Shown here: positions 26,099 to 36,530 of the stretch, piece by piece
Layout of the letters: each line of letters begins with the position of its first letter
Numbering within the stretch: position 1 is the stretch's first letter
Assembly: GCA_029891385.1 (NCBI GenBank)
Contig: CM057224.1
Coordinates: forward strand, 32,555,005 to 32,619,004
Direction of reading: 5' to 3'
DNA from: Erythroxylum novogranatense
Lineage: Eukaryota > Streptophyta > Magnoliopsida > Malpighiales > Erythroxylaceae
DNA: 64,000 nt
Notes under the pieces: model-generated
What the model saw: only the letters and a program-made list of their open reading frames with translations
Told to the model about the DNA's origin: nothing
Database searches by the model: none
Position numbers and translations under genes: made by a program

Positions 26099-26949
26099 TT
26101 GAGAGCCTTGAATGTACAGTTTAATCTGGAGCGGGATGGAGCTTTATTGGCCACCTTGAAGCTTAGACCGATGCTATTGGACATGATCAGGAGAGTTCAG
26201 GACAAGGATCCTGCCTTGGTAAGACTGATTGAGAGAGCGAGATCTGATCGGGATTCTGATTTTGAGTTGAGAGATGGGACTTTATGGATGGGTCAGAGAC
26301 TGTGTGTACCCGATGTGGATGATCTGAGGATTGAGATTCTAGAGGAGGCGCACATGGCCGCCTATGCTATGCATCCTGGTACTACCATGATGTATAACAC
26401 TCTCAAGCAACATTTCTGATGGCCTGGCATGAAAAAGCAGGTAGCGGAGTATGTATCTAGGTGTATGACGTGCCAGCAGGTTAAGGTTGAGCACTAGGCT
26501 CCAGTAGGGAAACTTCATTCGTTGCCTATTCTCGAGTGAAAATGGGAACGAATTACTATAGATTTTATTATGGAGTTGCCCAAGACTCCGAGGCAGCATG
26601 ATGCTATTTGGGTCATAGTGGACCGGTTAACTAAATCGACCCATTTCTTGCCAGTGAGGGAGAATAATTCCCTTGATCAGTTGGCCCAGAAGTATGTGGC
26701 TGAGGTAGTGAGACTGCACGGGGTTTCGATGTCGATAGTGTCAGACCAAGATCTCAGATTTACTTCGAGGTTCTGGCAGAGCTTGCAGTCTGCTATAGGT
26801 ACTAAGTTAAATTTCAGTACAACATTTCATCCTCAGACAGATGGGCAGAGTGAGTGGACGATTAAGACTGTTGAGGATATGCTTCGGGCTTGTGTATTGG
26901 AGTTCAGAGGAGCATGTGATCAGTATTTGGCTCTGATTGAGTTCGCAAA
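26099..26949 (+). pseudogene. Tekay integrase, 3' end deleted
   Basis: HHCC region: EEAHMAAYAMHPGTTMMY, then TGA at 26417-26419 for Trp, then SRCMTCQQVK. Further stops at 26495-26497 (CAG to TAG) and 26537-26539 (TGG to TGA). Core: ITIDFIMELPKTP (Asp), VSDQDLRFTSRFW (Asp), DGQSEWTIKTVEDML (Glu). It ends at ALIEFAN, where sequence jumps into the interior of the 3' LTR. The C-terminal module and chromodomain are gone. Confidence 0.88.
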
Positions 26950-27362
26950 CTCATCCAAAATTGCAATCTATTTTTTAGGGTTAAGAGTTGACTGTTAGCT
27001 CCCTCAGGACTGTAGAGCCTTAGACATCGGATTGGCGAGAGAGGTTATGGCTCAAAGTTCGGTCAGCTGGGATTTCTTTTGGAGACTTATAGTTAGAACT
27101 GTTCTTTGTGCCTTATTGTATAGTACTTAATGTAAAGTGTTTTGAAGGATTGTATAGACTGAAAATACTGACAGTTTGTAAATTTCTAAGTTTGAGTAAA
27201 TGAAATGAAATACAGTTTGGTTTTAAAAAGTTACCAATTTCTTATTTCTCTTTTATTATTGTGATGCCATGGAGAGTTTAGCAGTGGTCTCTTATCGTAG
27301 GATATGTACCGGAATGACCTACGGGCGTTCCGGTGGGTACTCTATGGTAAGGGGGCGCTACA
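26936..27362 (+). mobile_element. Tekay 3' LTR, 427-bp remnant
   Basis: Corresponds to 22540-22978 of the 5' LTR, with a 12-bp deletion and roughly 17 substitutions by eye. The missing 3.26 kb was lost at a junction with ATTGAGTT(C/T)GCA present in both integrase and LTR. The acceptor-like CAG has become TAG. Confidence 0.88.
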
Positions 27363-27367
27363 TAGAA
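27363..27367. repeat. Target-site duplication of Tekay element, right copy (TAGAA)
   Basis: Partner of 19271-19275. Confidence 0.9.
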
Positions 27368-28353
27368 TCAAGCAAACACACGAAATCTCAAGAAACAAAT
27401 TGAGAAGATAGAAATAGAACACAAAGAGAAAATGGGCAGTTAGAAGAATGTTGGTCGATGAAAAGAACCCTAAGAGAACTTTGTCTCTTAGAACCCTAGC
27501 AAGAATGTTGGTCAATGGAAAGAACCCTAAGAGAACTTGTCTCTTAGAACTCTAACCTTAGGACGCCACAAAGGAAAACCACTCCTTTGATAAATCAAGT
27601 ATTCTCAAAGAATACAAAGAAAGCAAGAAAGCTCTCAATATTATTTCTAAATGAAAGATCCCCTTTCAAAGTATATAGAGGGTGCCTATTTATAGGGAAA
27701 ACTTCCTAACTTAATGTCCTAAAGAAGATACTAAATAAAAGGAAACAAATCAATCCCTAAAAGGAAACAAAATAAAATTATAAAGGTGTTGACTAGATCA
27801 CCTTATTTCAAGGAAACAAAAAAGGAAACTAAATAAAACATGATCTCAACATGTTGGACCTTAAGGATCACGTCCTTATCCTTATTTTTAAGTGGCACAT
27901 GCTTGTCACATGGTACTTTAAGTGAGTTCTCCCAATTGGACTCCATGTGGGCCTTTGGACACTTTATGTTAGGCTTCAAGGAATAAGACAATGCCTCTTG
28001 GATCTTTATGAGATAAAATTTGACTCAACAATATGGGCTCTATCTCTTGAAGGTCTTGGATTAAACAATTCAATGCTTGCTTCATTACTTTGGCCCTAGC
28101 TCTTGTCATTGGGCCTCCAACATCTTGTAATGGATCTTTAGGAATATTAGACTTGAATGTTGGGCCTTTGATATGGGAATTTCGTTCATCTCCTTGCCTT
28201 GAACATTCAAACTTCAAATCTGATCCAATTTTAGCTCCTAAGCCTCCTTTTGCAAGCTTATGTCCATGCAAGTCACGTCCTAGGTTTCCTTGAGGCGAAT
28301 CACACCATCGATGCGTTTCTTCTTGTCTTTCACATGCCCATGGTTCTCCATCA
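27368..28353 (-). mobile_element. CRM 5' LTR, right piece
   Basis: Continues the LTR that begins at 19202 and aligns to 12849-13833 from end to end. Its right edge CTCCATCA is the LTR start on the minus strand. Confidence 0.9.
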
Positions 28354-28358
28354 CCATC
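28354..28358. repeat. Target-site duplication of CRM element, right copy (CCATC)
   Basis: Partner of 12770-12774, with one mismatch. Confidence 0.7.
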
Positions 28359-30545
28359 TCTGGTTCATCAAATGAAAGATTGGCAACTTCAAGGATTTCA
28401 TGATCATTATCAATTGGTGAAAACTCATCTCCTGCAATATCTCACATCATTGCTTCTCCTTGTTTATATTGTGAAGATTTTCTTGAAAGGAGTCGTAAAT
28501 TAGTATGAATGTATACTAAATTCTTAGCACGCTTGGGTTTGATCGTATTCCTTTTAAGGGAGTGAATAAAAGAGTAAGTACTCCAATTTCTTTCACAACA
28601 AGATGAAGATGATGGTTGTCCAAGTAACTTGAGAGCAATCTTTTGAAGAATTGGAGCATGAACACCATGAACTAGCCACCAAGATTTTGCATCAAGGATA
28701 CCTCTATCATTTATAGAGTCATAATCTTCAAACCCTTGTCTACTGTTCAAAAAATTAGCAAACTCAATGTTGACTTTTCTTCGATCTTCTACATCAGGAA
28801 AATACCTCTTCAAACATTTCAATCTCTCATTGGTGAGCTCCACATCTTGATTTGGTGGAACTCGTTTTGAATCTTTACTCAACCATTTATGGCTATAATA
28901 CCTAGATAGTTGTAAGAAAAAAAAATGTTATGGATTATTCATCATCAATTACCATTTATTTATAACTAATAGAAAAGAAAGTATCAAATTTTGAATAATT
29001 ACCTTGGATTCAAAGAATGAGCTAAACAATGAAGAGGGGTATTACTTTTTGTCCAATGCTCAATTAAAATTTGGAGGACTATTTCATAAAAGGTTGAAAA
29101 TTCATTGTCATCCTTTCTTTCAAAAAGATATATGGCCTTTCTTACTTTTTCAATCATGGAATCCCACATCTCATACACCAAATGGAGAGTAGATGCATCC
29201 ATATATGTGTTTCTCAAAACATCATAAATAGGATTAGTGAAAGAAAGAATGAAATCTATCTTTTGCCACTAACTATCACTCAGTAGCTTCTCTTTGACAA
29301 ATTCAGCTTTGCCAACATCATCTTCCTTGTAAGCAGACCATTTTTCACTTATCACCATTTCTTGGAGCCCATATTTGAGAAGTTTAAACCGCTTCAACAT
29401 CATTATTGTAGAGGAAAATCGAGTAGGAGCAACATTAAGTAACTTTAATGAAGCAAACTCATTAAAGATGGACAACCTCATATGGTGATTAACAATGAAG
29501 TTCTTAATAAAAGAAACATCGTCAGCGATTTGTGAAATCCAAGAACATTCTTGATACACGAGATTGTTTCTTTTTGTATTCTTAGCTGCATAAATGCTCT
29601 TCAAAGCAAGGTTAAGAGTGTGGACAACACAAGGAGTCCAAAAAACAGTTAGAAACTCTGCCTCAATCATTAAACCAACCGCCCTATAAACCAGTGTGTT
29701 ATCCGTCACAATTTACACAACATTATAAAAAACAACTTCCATAATCACATCTTTCATTTGCTTGGCTATAAAATCCTTGTCCTTGATATTATCAGGGCAA
29801 TCAATTGCTTTCAGAAACATTGGCCCATTTTCAGTCACAGTCATAAAGTTGAGAAAAAGGTCTTCTTTGTGGATCACTCCACCCATCACTTACAATGCTC
29901 ACTCCTTTTAGATTCCATATATTCCTTATAGGTTGAAGAAGCTTCTCAATATTTTCTCTTTCTTTGTAAAGTAAAGTTGTTCCTAACTTGTTATAGCCCG
30001 GAGGAACATAACCACTAATATAATTATTAACAGCAAAAGAGAAAGCTCTGATGAAATGAGGATTCCTTGCAAGATGAAAAGGCAATCCTGAAGAGTAAAA
30101 CATTCTAGCAATCTCAAGATCTAAATTTTCTCTAGCTTGCATGTTGAAAGCATCATCTATAGATCCCACTGTTGCCCTCCTCTTTCTTGAATCAAAACTA
30201 CTAGTACATGATGCTTCACCAGTTGAGAAATTTTGAGATTGACTAGATAAGGGTGGAAGAGGGACATGTCTTGCCTTAGAATTGTCAATAAAAAATGTAG
30301 CTTCATTGTCAATTTTTTTAAGTTCTGTCACCTTTGAGGATGAAATGTCACCACAAACTCGAATTCCCTTGCCTGGTAATTTCAACAGGTGCGCCCTTAG
30401 CCTAGTGTAAGAACCTCTGAATGAGCTATGACAAAAACTACACTCAAACTCAAAGTTTCCACCACCCTCTATTTTTTTTCTTGACCACATATTTCTATAG
30501 TGGTTTTTTTGGATTTTCTTGTTTAGCACCACTACTAGAAGCCAT
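28354..30545 (-). pseudogene. hAT transposase (BED finger, DUF659, dimerisation domain), broken
   Basis: Start at 30543-30545 (MASSSGAKQENPKKPL, then TAG for Trp). After a frame change the BED finger follows (CSFCHSSF, RLRAHLLKL, C). DUF659 words come next: NPHFIRAFSFAVNNYISG, VSIVSDGWSDP, then after breaks FWTPCVVHTLNLALKSI. A 101-bp GT-AG intron (28902-29002) joins AHSLNPR to YYSHKWLSKD. The C-terminal dimerisation domain has WWLVHGVHAPILQKIALKLL and SSSCCERNWSTYSFIHS. TGA near 28442 replaces Trp. In intact elements this nuclear protein cuts and pastes DNA. Here it is inactive, and its last codons lie at 12729-12774. A host-domesticated relative is possible in principle, but the stops argue against it. 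Confidence 0.88.
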
Positions 30546-31220
30546 GGAAAAAGGAGAATAGTGGATTGAAATACCTGATTAAGATACCAAATTATATTTA
30601 CAAACAAGTAAAGAATATCAAGAAACAACAAAGTATTTTTGTATCAATGAAGAAAGCAAGAGCTTGTATCTTAATTAGACAAAAGCAGAATTCCAAACGC
30701 TGGGCAAATTATTTTTTTAGAAAAATTAGCTTATTCAATCAAGAAATTAAACATGGAGTAGCATTACAACAAAAGCAAGCTACGTAATGGTTTCAAAAGA
30801 CGGATAACATTTATTTAATACTTGAAAACAATCCTGAACTTTTGAACATTGTTAATCCCATTGAGTCAATAGGTAACCAGTCTTCTAGTTTTGTACATCG
30901 TAATAATCCAATGACGCCAACGAGAAGTGTCATTCCAAAAGCCACACATGGTCATTAAAGTAATGAGAAAACACAGATGGTCGATTGATCTTGGCCCAAA
31001 AGCCATACATGGTCATTAAAATAATGAGAAAATAGTACACAGATGGTGGATTGATATTGGGAAACTACAGGCCGTGTAAAAACCCAAAAGCCACACATGG
31101 TCATTAAAATAATGAGATCAATTTACCTAAAATTTTAAAATAATAAGAACTTGGAAACATCGAAACACAGATGATTGAAAAGAAAACATAGTCTCCACAG
31201 ATGATTGGAAATACCGAGTG
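30546..31220 (-). other. 5' flank of the hAT gene with tandem repeats
   Basis: Three copies of AAAAGCC(A/T)(C)ACATGGTCATTAAA followed by TAATGAGA begin near 30938, 30998 and 31086, with related ACAGATGGT(C/G)GATTGAT words between them. They probably form the subterminal region of the hAT element. I did not recognise its terminal inverted repeat. The 73-codon frame at 30566-30787 is not convincing. Confidence 0.45.
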
Positions 31221-31365
31221 TGTAACATCTCATCATCGATGGGAAGGGTAAAATGGTAATTTGGAATGGGATATGAGTGTGAAAACGTATCTCGGCATGG
31301 TCATGCCTAATATGACCTCCATATATGCATAAATTGTAATTTTTGTATATGCACATAATTGTACA
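31221..31365 (+). mobile_element. Tekay-type LTR start, 145-bp fragment
   Basis: Begins TGTAACATCTCATCATCGATGGG and runs to GCACATAATTGTACA, where the next LTR copy begins. It aligns to the first about 150 bp of the LTRs at 19276 and 31366. The remainder is absent. Confidence 0.75.
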
Positions 31366-32167
31366 TGTAACATCCCATCACTGATGGGAAGGTTATATTG
31401 GTAATTGGAGACGGGTTAGGATTTTACATTTGCATATTTGGATATGAGCATTCTTTTGACCTCTAATTTTAGAGGAATGGGTCTTTCTGCACATGCACAT
31501 ATAGGTACATGCATTCATGACATTTCCCGGTACTGATTTGTGAGCATGATATGATTTGTGAATTTGGAGATATTTATGTTAATTATGATTCATTTGTGAT
31601 TTATGGAATAATTGGGTTTGAATATTTGAGTTAGAACCGTTTTAGAATGATTTTCAGTTGATACGGAACCTTAGAAAATTTTCTAGAAAAGAAATTTTGA
31701 GGGTAAATGTCCAGACCGGAATTTCCCAAGAAACGGACTGATTGACTTTATAGTACTGTCATAACTGTCCAATGGCAATGGAAAACTAGATTTTTTTTGG
31801 ATTTTAGGAATAAAAATGTCGAACCATTGGAATTTGGAGAAAACTTAGACTAGAAATGATTTTTTTTAAATGAGTTTGAGATTTAAGGGAGTGTTTGAGG
31901 AGAAGAGAGTAACTCCTTTAAATACCTTAGGTTTTGAAATTTGCAGAAAGGCATTTTTTTCTTCTATCCTAGGGCTCGTTCTCTTTCTCCTTCGATTGTG
32001 TTTCGTTTCCCTCTTCCTACGCGATCCTTGCTTGCTTGTTTTCCTTTGTTGTTAAGACCAAGCGTAAACCCTCAAGAAGATGATGTTCTGTGTGGCTTTG
32101 GGAGAGAATCGTGAGTTTTAGGGTTTGGAGAAAATTTCGGACGACTTGAAGATTGAGAGCTTGATTG

Positions 32168-33663
32168 GTAAGTAAAATGGCTGTAATGTTGTTTTATTGT
32201 TATTGAAATGTATTTATAGTGTTTAATATGAAAGATTTGGAGTAGTTGTGAGGAGTTATAGCTGATTTATAAGAGAAATAGGTAAAAATCTAGTCGGAGA
32301 AGACGATCGGAGCCCCGCACATCGTGACGTTTGAATAAGTACTCACCGCGACGAGCGGTTAAGTCCTCGTCGTGACGAGCTTGGCGAGACGTCGCTGCGA
32401 GCCTGAGTTTTTACGCTGCGACGAGCCTTTTCCATGCGTCGCGGCGAGCTACTCCCACACCGTGGCGAGAGTTCTTTAGCCGCGACGAGCTCCATTTTTC
32501 TGAAGTGAGGTATTTTAGTTTTTGGGGCATAACTAATGATGTAGACCTCCAATTGAGGTGATTCTTGATTCGTTATAAACTAGAGAGAGAGGTCTACAAT
32601 TGAGGTGAAGAATGAAAGTTTGAATTTAAATTAGTAGGATCTCAACTATTGAAAGAAATTTATGGATAATATTGATCTAATGAATAGTAATTTGGTTTTG
32701 AGGTCTTTCTTGAGGATAAGGATATTGTTTAAATGTTGTAGTACTTATAGAATGAAAAATTGGTTTAGAGGCAAAAGATAGTGAAATTGGGATATAGCGC
32801 CGGGAAAGTCGCGAATATGCATTGTACATTTCTGCATTTCAGCATGTGCATTTGTGAACCCCTCTGATTGTGTATTTAGTAATGAGAAACTATTTGACTG
32901 TTATAGAGGCACCGTTGGATCGACATTCCACGAATATTGCTGGGACTTCCAGGCAGTAGTTCGGAAGTTGCAGGTGAGTAACCTAGTTGGTTCCTCAACC
33001 TTTATGTGTTAAATATTATGTGTTTATGCCATGTGGAGATAATGGAGGGTTTATATGTGTGATTTTGATTCATTTCGGACTATAGGTGTCCGAAATATCT
33101 GGAACTTGATATCGAAGTGTCATTTGTGTGTAAATTGTAATTATTTGGTTTTAATGCGATTTGGGACATATGGCATTATGTTGTGACACAACTAATGTAA
33201 ATTGAGACATATGTATTCATGCATAAAGGCATGTTCAGATAATGACAGTTGTGACCGGAGCAGCCACCGTATATCAGAGCTTAAAGCTCAAGGCAACAGG
33301 GCCTCGAGCCCAACGTAATTCAGAGCCACAGGCTCATCGTATCAGAGCTTCAAGCCCACCGTAATTCAGAGCCACAGGTTCACCGTTAATGAGCCCATTT
33401 TTGGGACAGATCAGGCGCACGGTCACAACACTGTAATAAAATGGAAAGTGTCACATGTGCATTGCATATACGAATGATTAAATGTGGACTGTGTGAAAGG
33501 CGAAACGCCTTATGTTTGCTAAATAATAACGCATGTGATATTTCTAAATGTGTTACTATGTGATATTGTGTGAATTGTTTGTATATGCATGAGTTGAGTG
33601 AACCATCGATGATGGTTTCTTACTGAGTTCGCAAACTCACCCAACATTGCAATTATTTTTCAG
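32168..33663 (+). other. Predicted LTR-internal intron
   Basis: GTAAGTAAAATGG to TTATTTTTCAG|GACAGAG, 1496 bp. The inverted neighbour has the equivalent pair 1477 bp apart (35709 down to 34233), with the same flanking exon word GACAG. Inferred from conservation, not from transcripts. Confidence 0.4.
32310..32490. repeat. CpG-rich cassette, CGTCGCGGCGAGC type
   Basis: At least six irregular copies of a word near CG(T/C)CG(C/T)(G)(G/A)CGAGC in about 180 bp. It is followed after about 50 bp by CAATTGAGGTGATTCTTGA. It lies within the predicted LTR intron. Confidence 0.65.
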
Positions 33664-34232
33664 GACAGAGATAGTAGGCTCCTAGCTCCAGAGATAGACT
33701 GTTCCCGCCGTGTGGATCTAGTTGGCAAGAGAAATAATAGCACACAGGTGGGTCAGCTGGAATTGTTTTGGGGATGACCTAGTATAGACTTTGATATCAG
33801 TTCCTTTTGGAGTATTGTATATTTGACAGTGGGAAAACTGATAGTGTAGCGCCCCCTTACCGCAGGGTACGCACCGAGATGCCCGTGGGTCATTCCGACG
33901 CATATCCTACAGCAAGGAAGTGCTACGCTCGCAACTATCACTAAATACTCGCATGACATCAATACAATTAAACCGCATTATGCAAATCACTAAAATTTAA
34001 AACCACAATAATCTTTCATCTCATAAAATCAATCCAAAATATAAACAAGTCTATCAGTTCCCTACAGTCTAAAATACAATATCCCAAAAAGGAAACTGAT
34101 ACAAAAGTCTATACTAAGTCATCCCCAAAAATCATCCCAGCTGATCGACCTGTGTGCCATCGCTTCACTTGTCCACGCACTCGCACAGCAGGAAACGTCT
34201 ATCTTGAGAGCTAGAAATCTACTAACGCTGTC

Positions 34233-35709
34233 CTGAAAAATATTTGCAATGTTGGGTGAGTTTGCGAACTCAATGAGAAACCATCATCGATGGTTCACCC
34301 AACTCATGCATTACACATAATATATCACAATATATCAAGCAGTCACAAAACAAAATTCGGAACACTATCAGACACTTTACACATTTTCACTATAATCATA
34401 CATTAGATAGGTCACTGAGAAGTTATCACATACTACACGCATTCTCACTTTTCACAACACAGTCAGATGCATAATGCATGCCAATTCTCATTTTATATCA
34501 GTGTTGTGACTGAGCATCAATATTGTCCCGATTCGGGCACATTTCACAATAATCACATTTTTGGCAAGTAGGAGAGCCCTCAGGGTATGCACTACTGCCC
34601 GCTCACATTAGGGATAGGAGAGCCCTCTGGGTATGTACTATTCCCTTTTTAGCCTTAGGCCCTTTTCACTGATAATCGAGCTTAAAGCTCTGATCATTAA
34701 TGGCTCCAGTCAAAACTATTAATTTACCGCTTTTAATCATGCCTAGCATGCACTCATACTTGCACAATCAATAACACAATTCAATCGATTCGGAACACTT
34801 ACTCATAATTCTATACACTGATTCACAATCACAAGGACTCACATTGTCAAACAATTTACACAATCACAGCACATTTATCTCGCATTCACAACACTCACAT
34901 TAACAACAAATCACTCATCCATAGAACACTTAACACACAAAGATTGAGAAACCAACTAGGTTACTCACCTGTAACTTTCGAGCTACTGCCTGGAAGTCCC
35001 AGCAATATCCATGGACTGACGATCCAACGGCGCCTCTATAACAATTCAAACGAATTCTCATCACTAAATGCTCAATCAAATAAATTCGATAATGCACATG
35101 TCTTAATTCAAAATTGTACGATGCATGATCATGATTTTCCAGCGCTCTAATCAAATCTGGTTATTTCTCGCTTCACTAGGTCAAATTCCTTCACTAAGTC
35201 CCCAAAGATAACTCCAATCGTCAAAACATAACTCTTAGGTTATACTAGGAACTGTAATTGACTCTCTCTCGATAATTTCGATCCCACTAATTAAAATTCA
35301 AACTCTCAGTCTTTACCACAATTGTAGACCTCCTTCTCTAGTTCACAACGAATCCAGAATCATCTCAATCGGAGGTCTATACCATAAGATACACCCCAAA
35401 AACCAACTTATTTCACTTCAGAAATTGCCCCTCGTCGCGACGTGGGAAGGGACGCTTGTCACGGCGTGGAAACACGTTCGTCGCGGCGACTCGGCCCACT
35501 CGTCGCGTCGAACACGCATTGGCTCGTCGTGGCGAGGCCAGTCGCAGATGTCGCGATGTGCGAACGATCTTTGTCTTCTCCGATCGATTTTCATTCTTTC
35601 TCTCTCTAAAAACCATCATCAACTCACTCCAACTACCCAAACTAACACATTAAATACCATAAATGCAACAACCAACAATAAATAACAACATTAAACTCGA
35701 TAAACTTAC
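34233..35709 (-). other. Predicted LTR-internal intron
   Basis: Donor GATTTG|GTAAGTTTA, acceptor AAATATTTTTCAG|GACAGCG. Counterpart of 32168-33663. Confidence 0.4.
35431..35560. repeat. CpG-rich cassette, CGTCGCGACGTGG type
   Basis: Repeated CTCGTCGCGACG, GTCGCGGCGACTCG and similar words. Same position as the cassette at 32310-32490 but in inverted orientation and with different repeats. Confidence 0.6.
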
Positions 35710-35926
35710 CAAATCAAAGCTCAATCCATAAACCCTAAAAACCTCTGAAAATTCCTCAAGCTCTAACAATCACGGTGAACTCCTCAATCCAAGCCAACCA
35801 TCATCATCTCCAAGATCTCTAGCAGTTCTTCAACCATAAAGAAAAGGGAAACAAACAAGATCTCCAAGGGAAGAGAATCACACCGTCGAAGGAAGGAGAA
35901 GAAGGAAGAGCTTTAGGTTTTCAAAG

Positions 35927-35934
35927 CTTTTATA
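35927..35934 (-). promoter_or_regulatory. TATA-like box of minus-strand LTR
   Basis: TATAAAAG on the minus strand, about 220 bp upstream of the predicted donor at 35709. A TTTATATATAG lies a little upstream and could be used instead. Confidence 0.4.
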
Positions 35935-36512
35935 AAAGGAGATTTGAACTTAGAACTATATATAAAGGTTCAATTTAACCTAGAAATCCTAGCCCTCAAT
36001 TTCATTCAATTTCCAGTCTCTAAATCTCAATGGCTCATCACAATAATTCCTGAATTCACAAATCTAAATTTTCCAAGCCATATACCACTCACTTTCGGAA
36101 CCGGAATCTAAATCATCAGTCTCTAGATCATTTTCCCGGTCCGGACACATAACTCTAAAAATTCCAGAAAAATTCTCATAATTCCTAAAAAATGTAAAAC
36201 ATTCGATCCCAAACTCAATTTTCAATTTCCAATTCTCTAAAATTCAATTCTCACTCTAATTCAACTATTCCACTCAATTATTCTTAAATTCTCAATCAAG
36301 TCACAATCTAACCTAATTATCTCAAGATTCACAATTCAACTCATAATCACAATTCAAATGCTGGAACAATCATGAATGCATGTCACTATGTATGCATGTG
36401 CAAAATGATCTATCTCTTTAAAATTAGAGGCCACAAAGCACTCGATCACAATTATGCAATAACAGAACTACTCGTACCAATATGCTCATCGCATCGGTAA
36501 CGAGATGTTACA

Positions 36513-36530
36513 ATTCTCCCCTCTTAAATA
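36513..36530 (-). other. Polypurine tract of minus-strand Tekay element
   Basis: The minus strand reads ATTTAAGAGGGGAGAAT immediately before the LTR start TGTAACATC, and pol ends with its stop at 36524-36526. Confidence 0.8.

Larger units (their letters stand above)
19276..27362 (+). mobile_element. Tekay/Del chromovirus inserted in the CRM LTR
   Basis: An 8087-bp insertion with ends TGTAACATCCC and GGGCGCTACA, flanked by TAGAA on both sides. The empty site is seen in the sister CRM LTR, so the boundaries are exact. Order: 5' LTR, primer site, gag, protease, RT-RNase H, integrase, and a 3' LTR cut to 427 bp. Lineage from RT words [15 protein letters not shown] and [14 protein letters not shown] and from the very long LTR. 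It is not autonomous now because integrase and most of the 3' LTR are deleted and many stops have accumulated. Confidence 0.93.
31366..33844 (+). mobile_element. Tekay-type LTR (plus), missing about 0.2 kb at its end
   Basis: Starts TGTAACATCCCATCACTGATGGG. It contains CATGACATTTCCCGG, a TATA-like CTTTAAATACC (about 31916), CT-rich leader, donor GATTG|GTAAGT (32168), CpG cassette (32310-32490), AACCATCGATGATGGTT (33601-33617), GAGTTCGCAAACTC (33625-33638) and acceptor TTATTTTTCAG (33663). It stops at AACTGATAG where the inverted copy begins. That copy shows that about 205 bp of LTR end are missing. Confidence 0.85.
33845..36512 (-). mobile_element. Tekay-type 3' LTR (minus), complete
   Basis: A 2668-bp LTR. 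The left edge TGTAGCGCCCCC is the reverse complement of the LTR end and the right edge GAGATGTTACA is that of the start. A polypurine tract and pol C-terminus follow on the right, so it is the 3' LTR of a minus-strand element. TATA-like TATAAAAG at 35927-35934, donor at 35709, CpG cassette 35431-35560, hairpin GAGTTTGCGAACTC near 34259-34272, acceptor ending at 34233. Confidence 0.88.

Noticed and set aside
28442..30545. Domesticated hAT-derived host gene
   Set aside because: Multiple stops and frameshifts, and the C-terminus is separated by a 15.6-kb insertion.
31221..33844. Single long DNA transposon spanning 31221-36512 with giant inverted repeats
   Set aside because: The arms are LTRs of a retrotransposon, with a polypurine tract and pol attached to the right arm.
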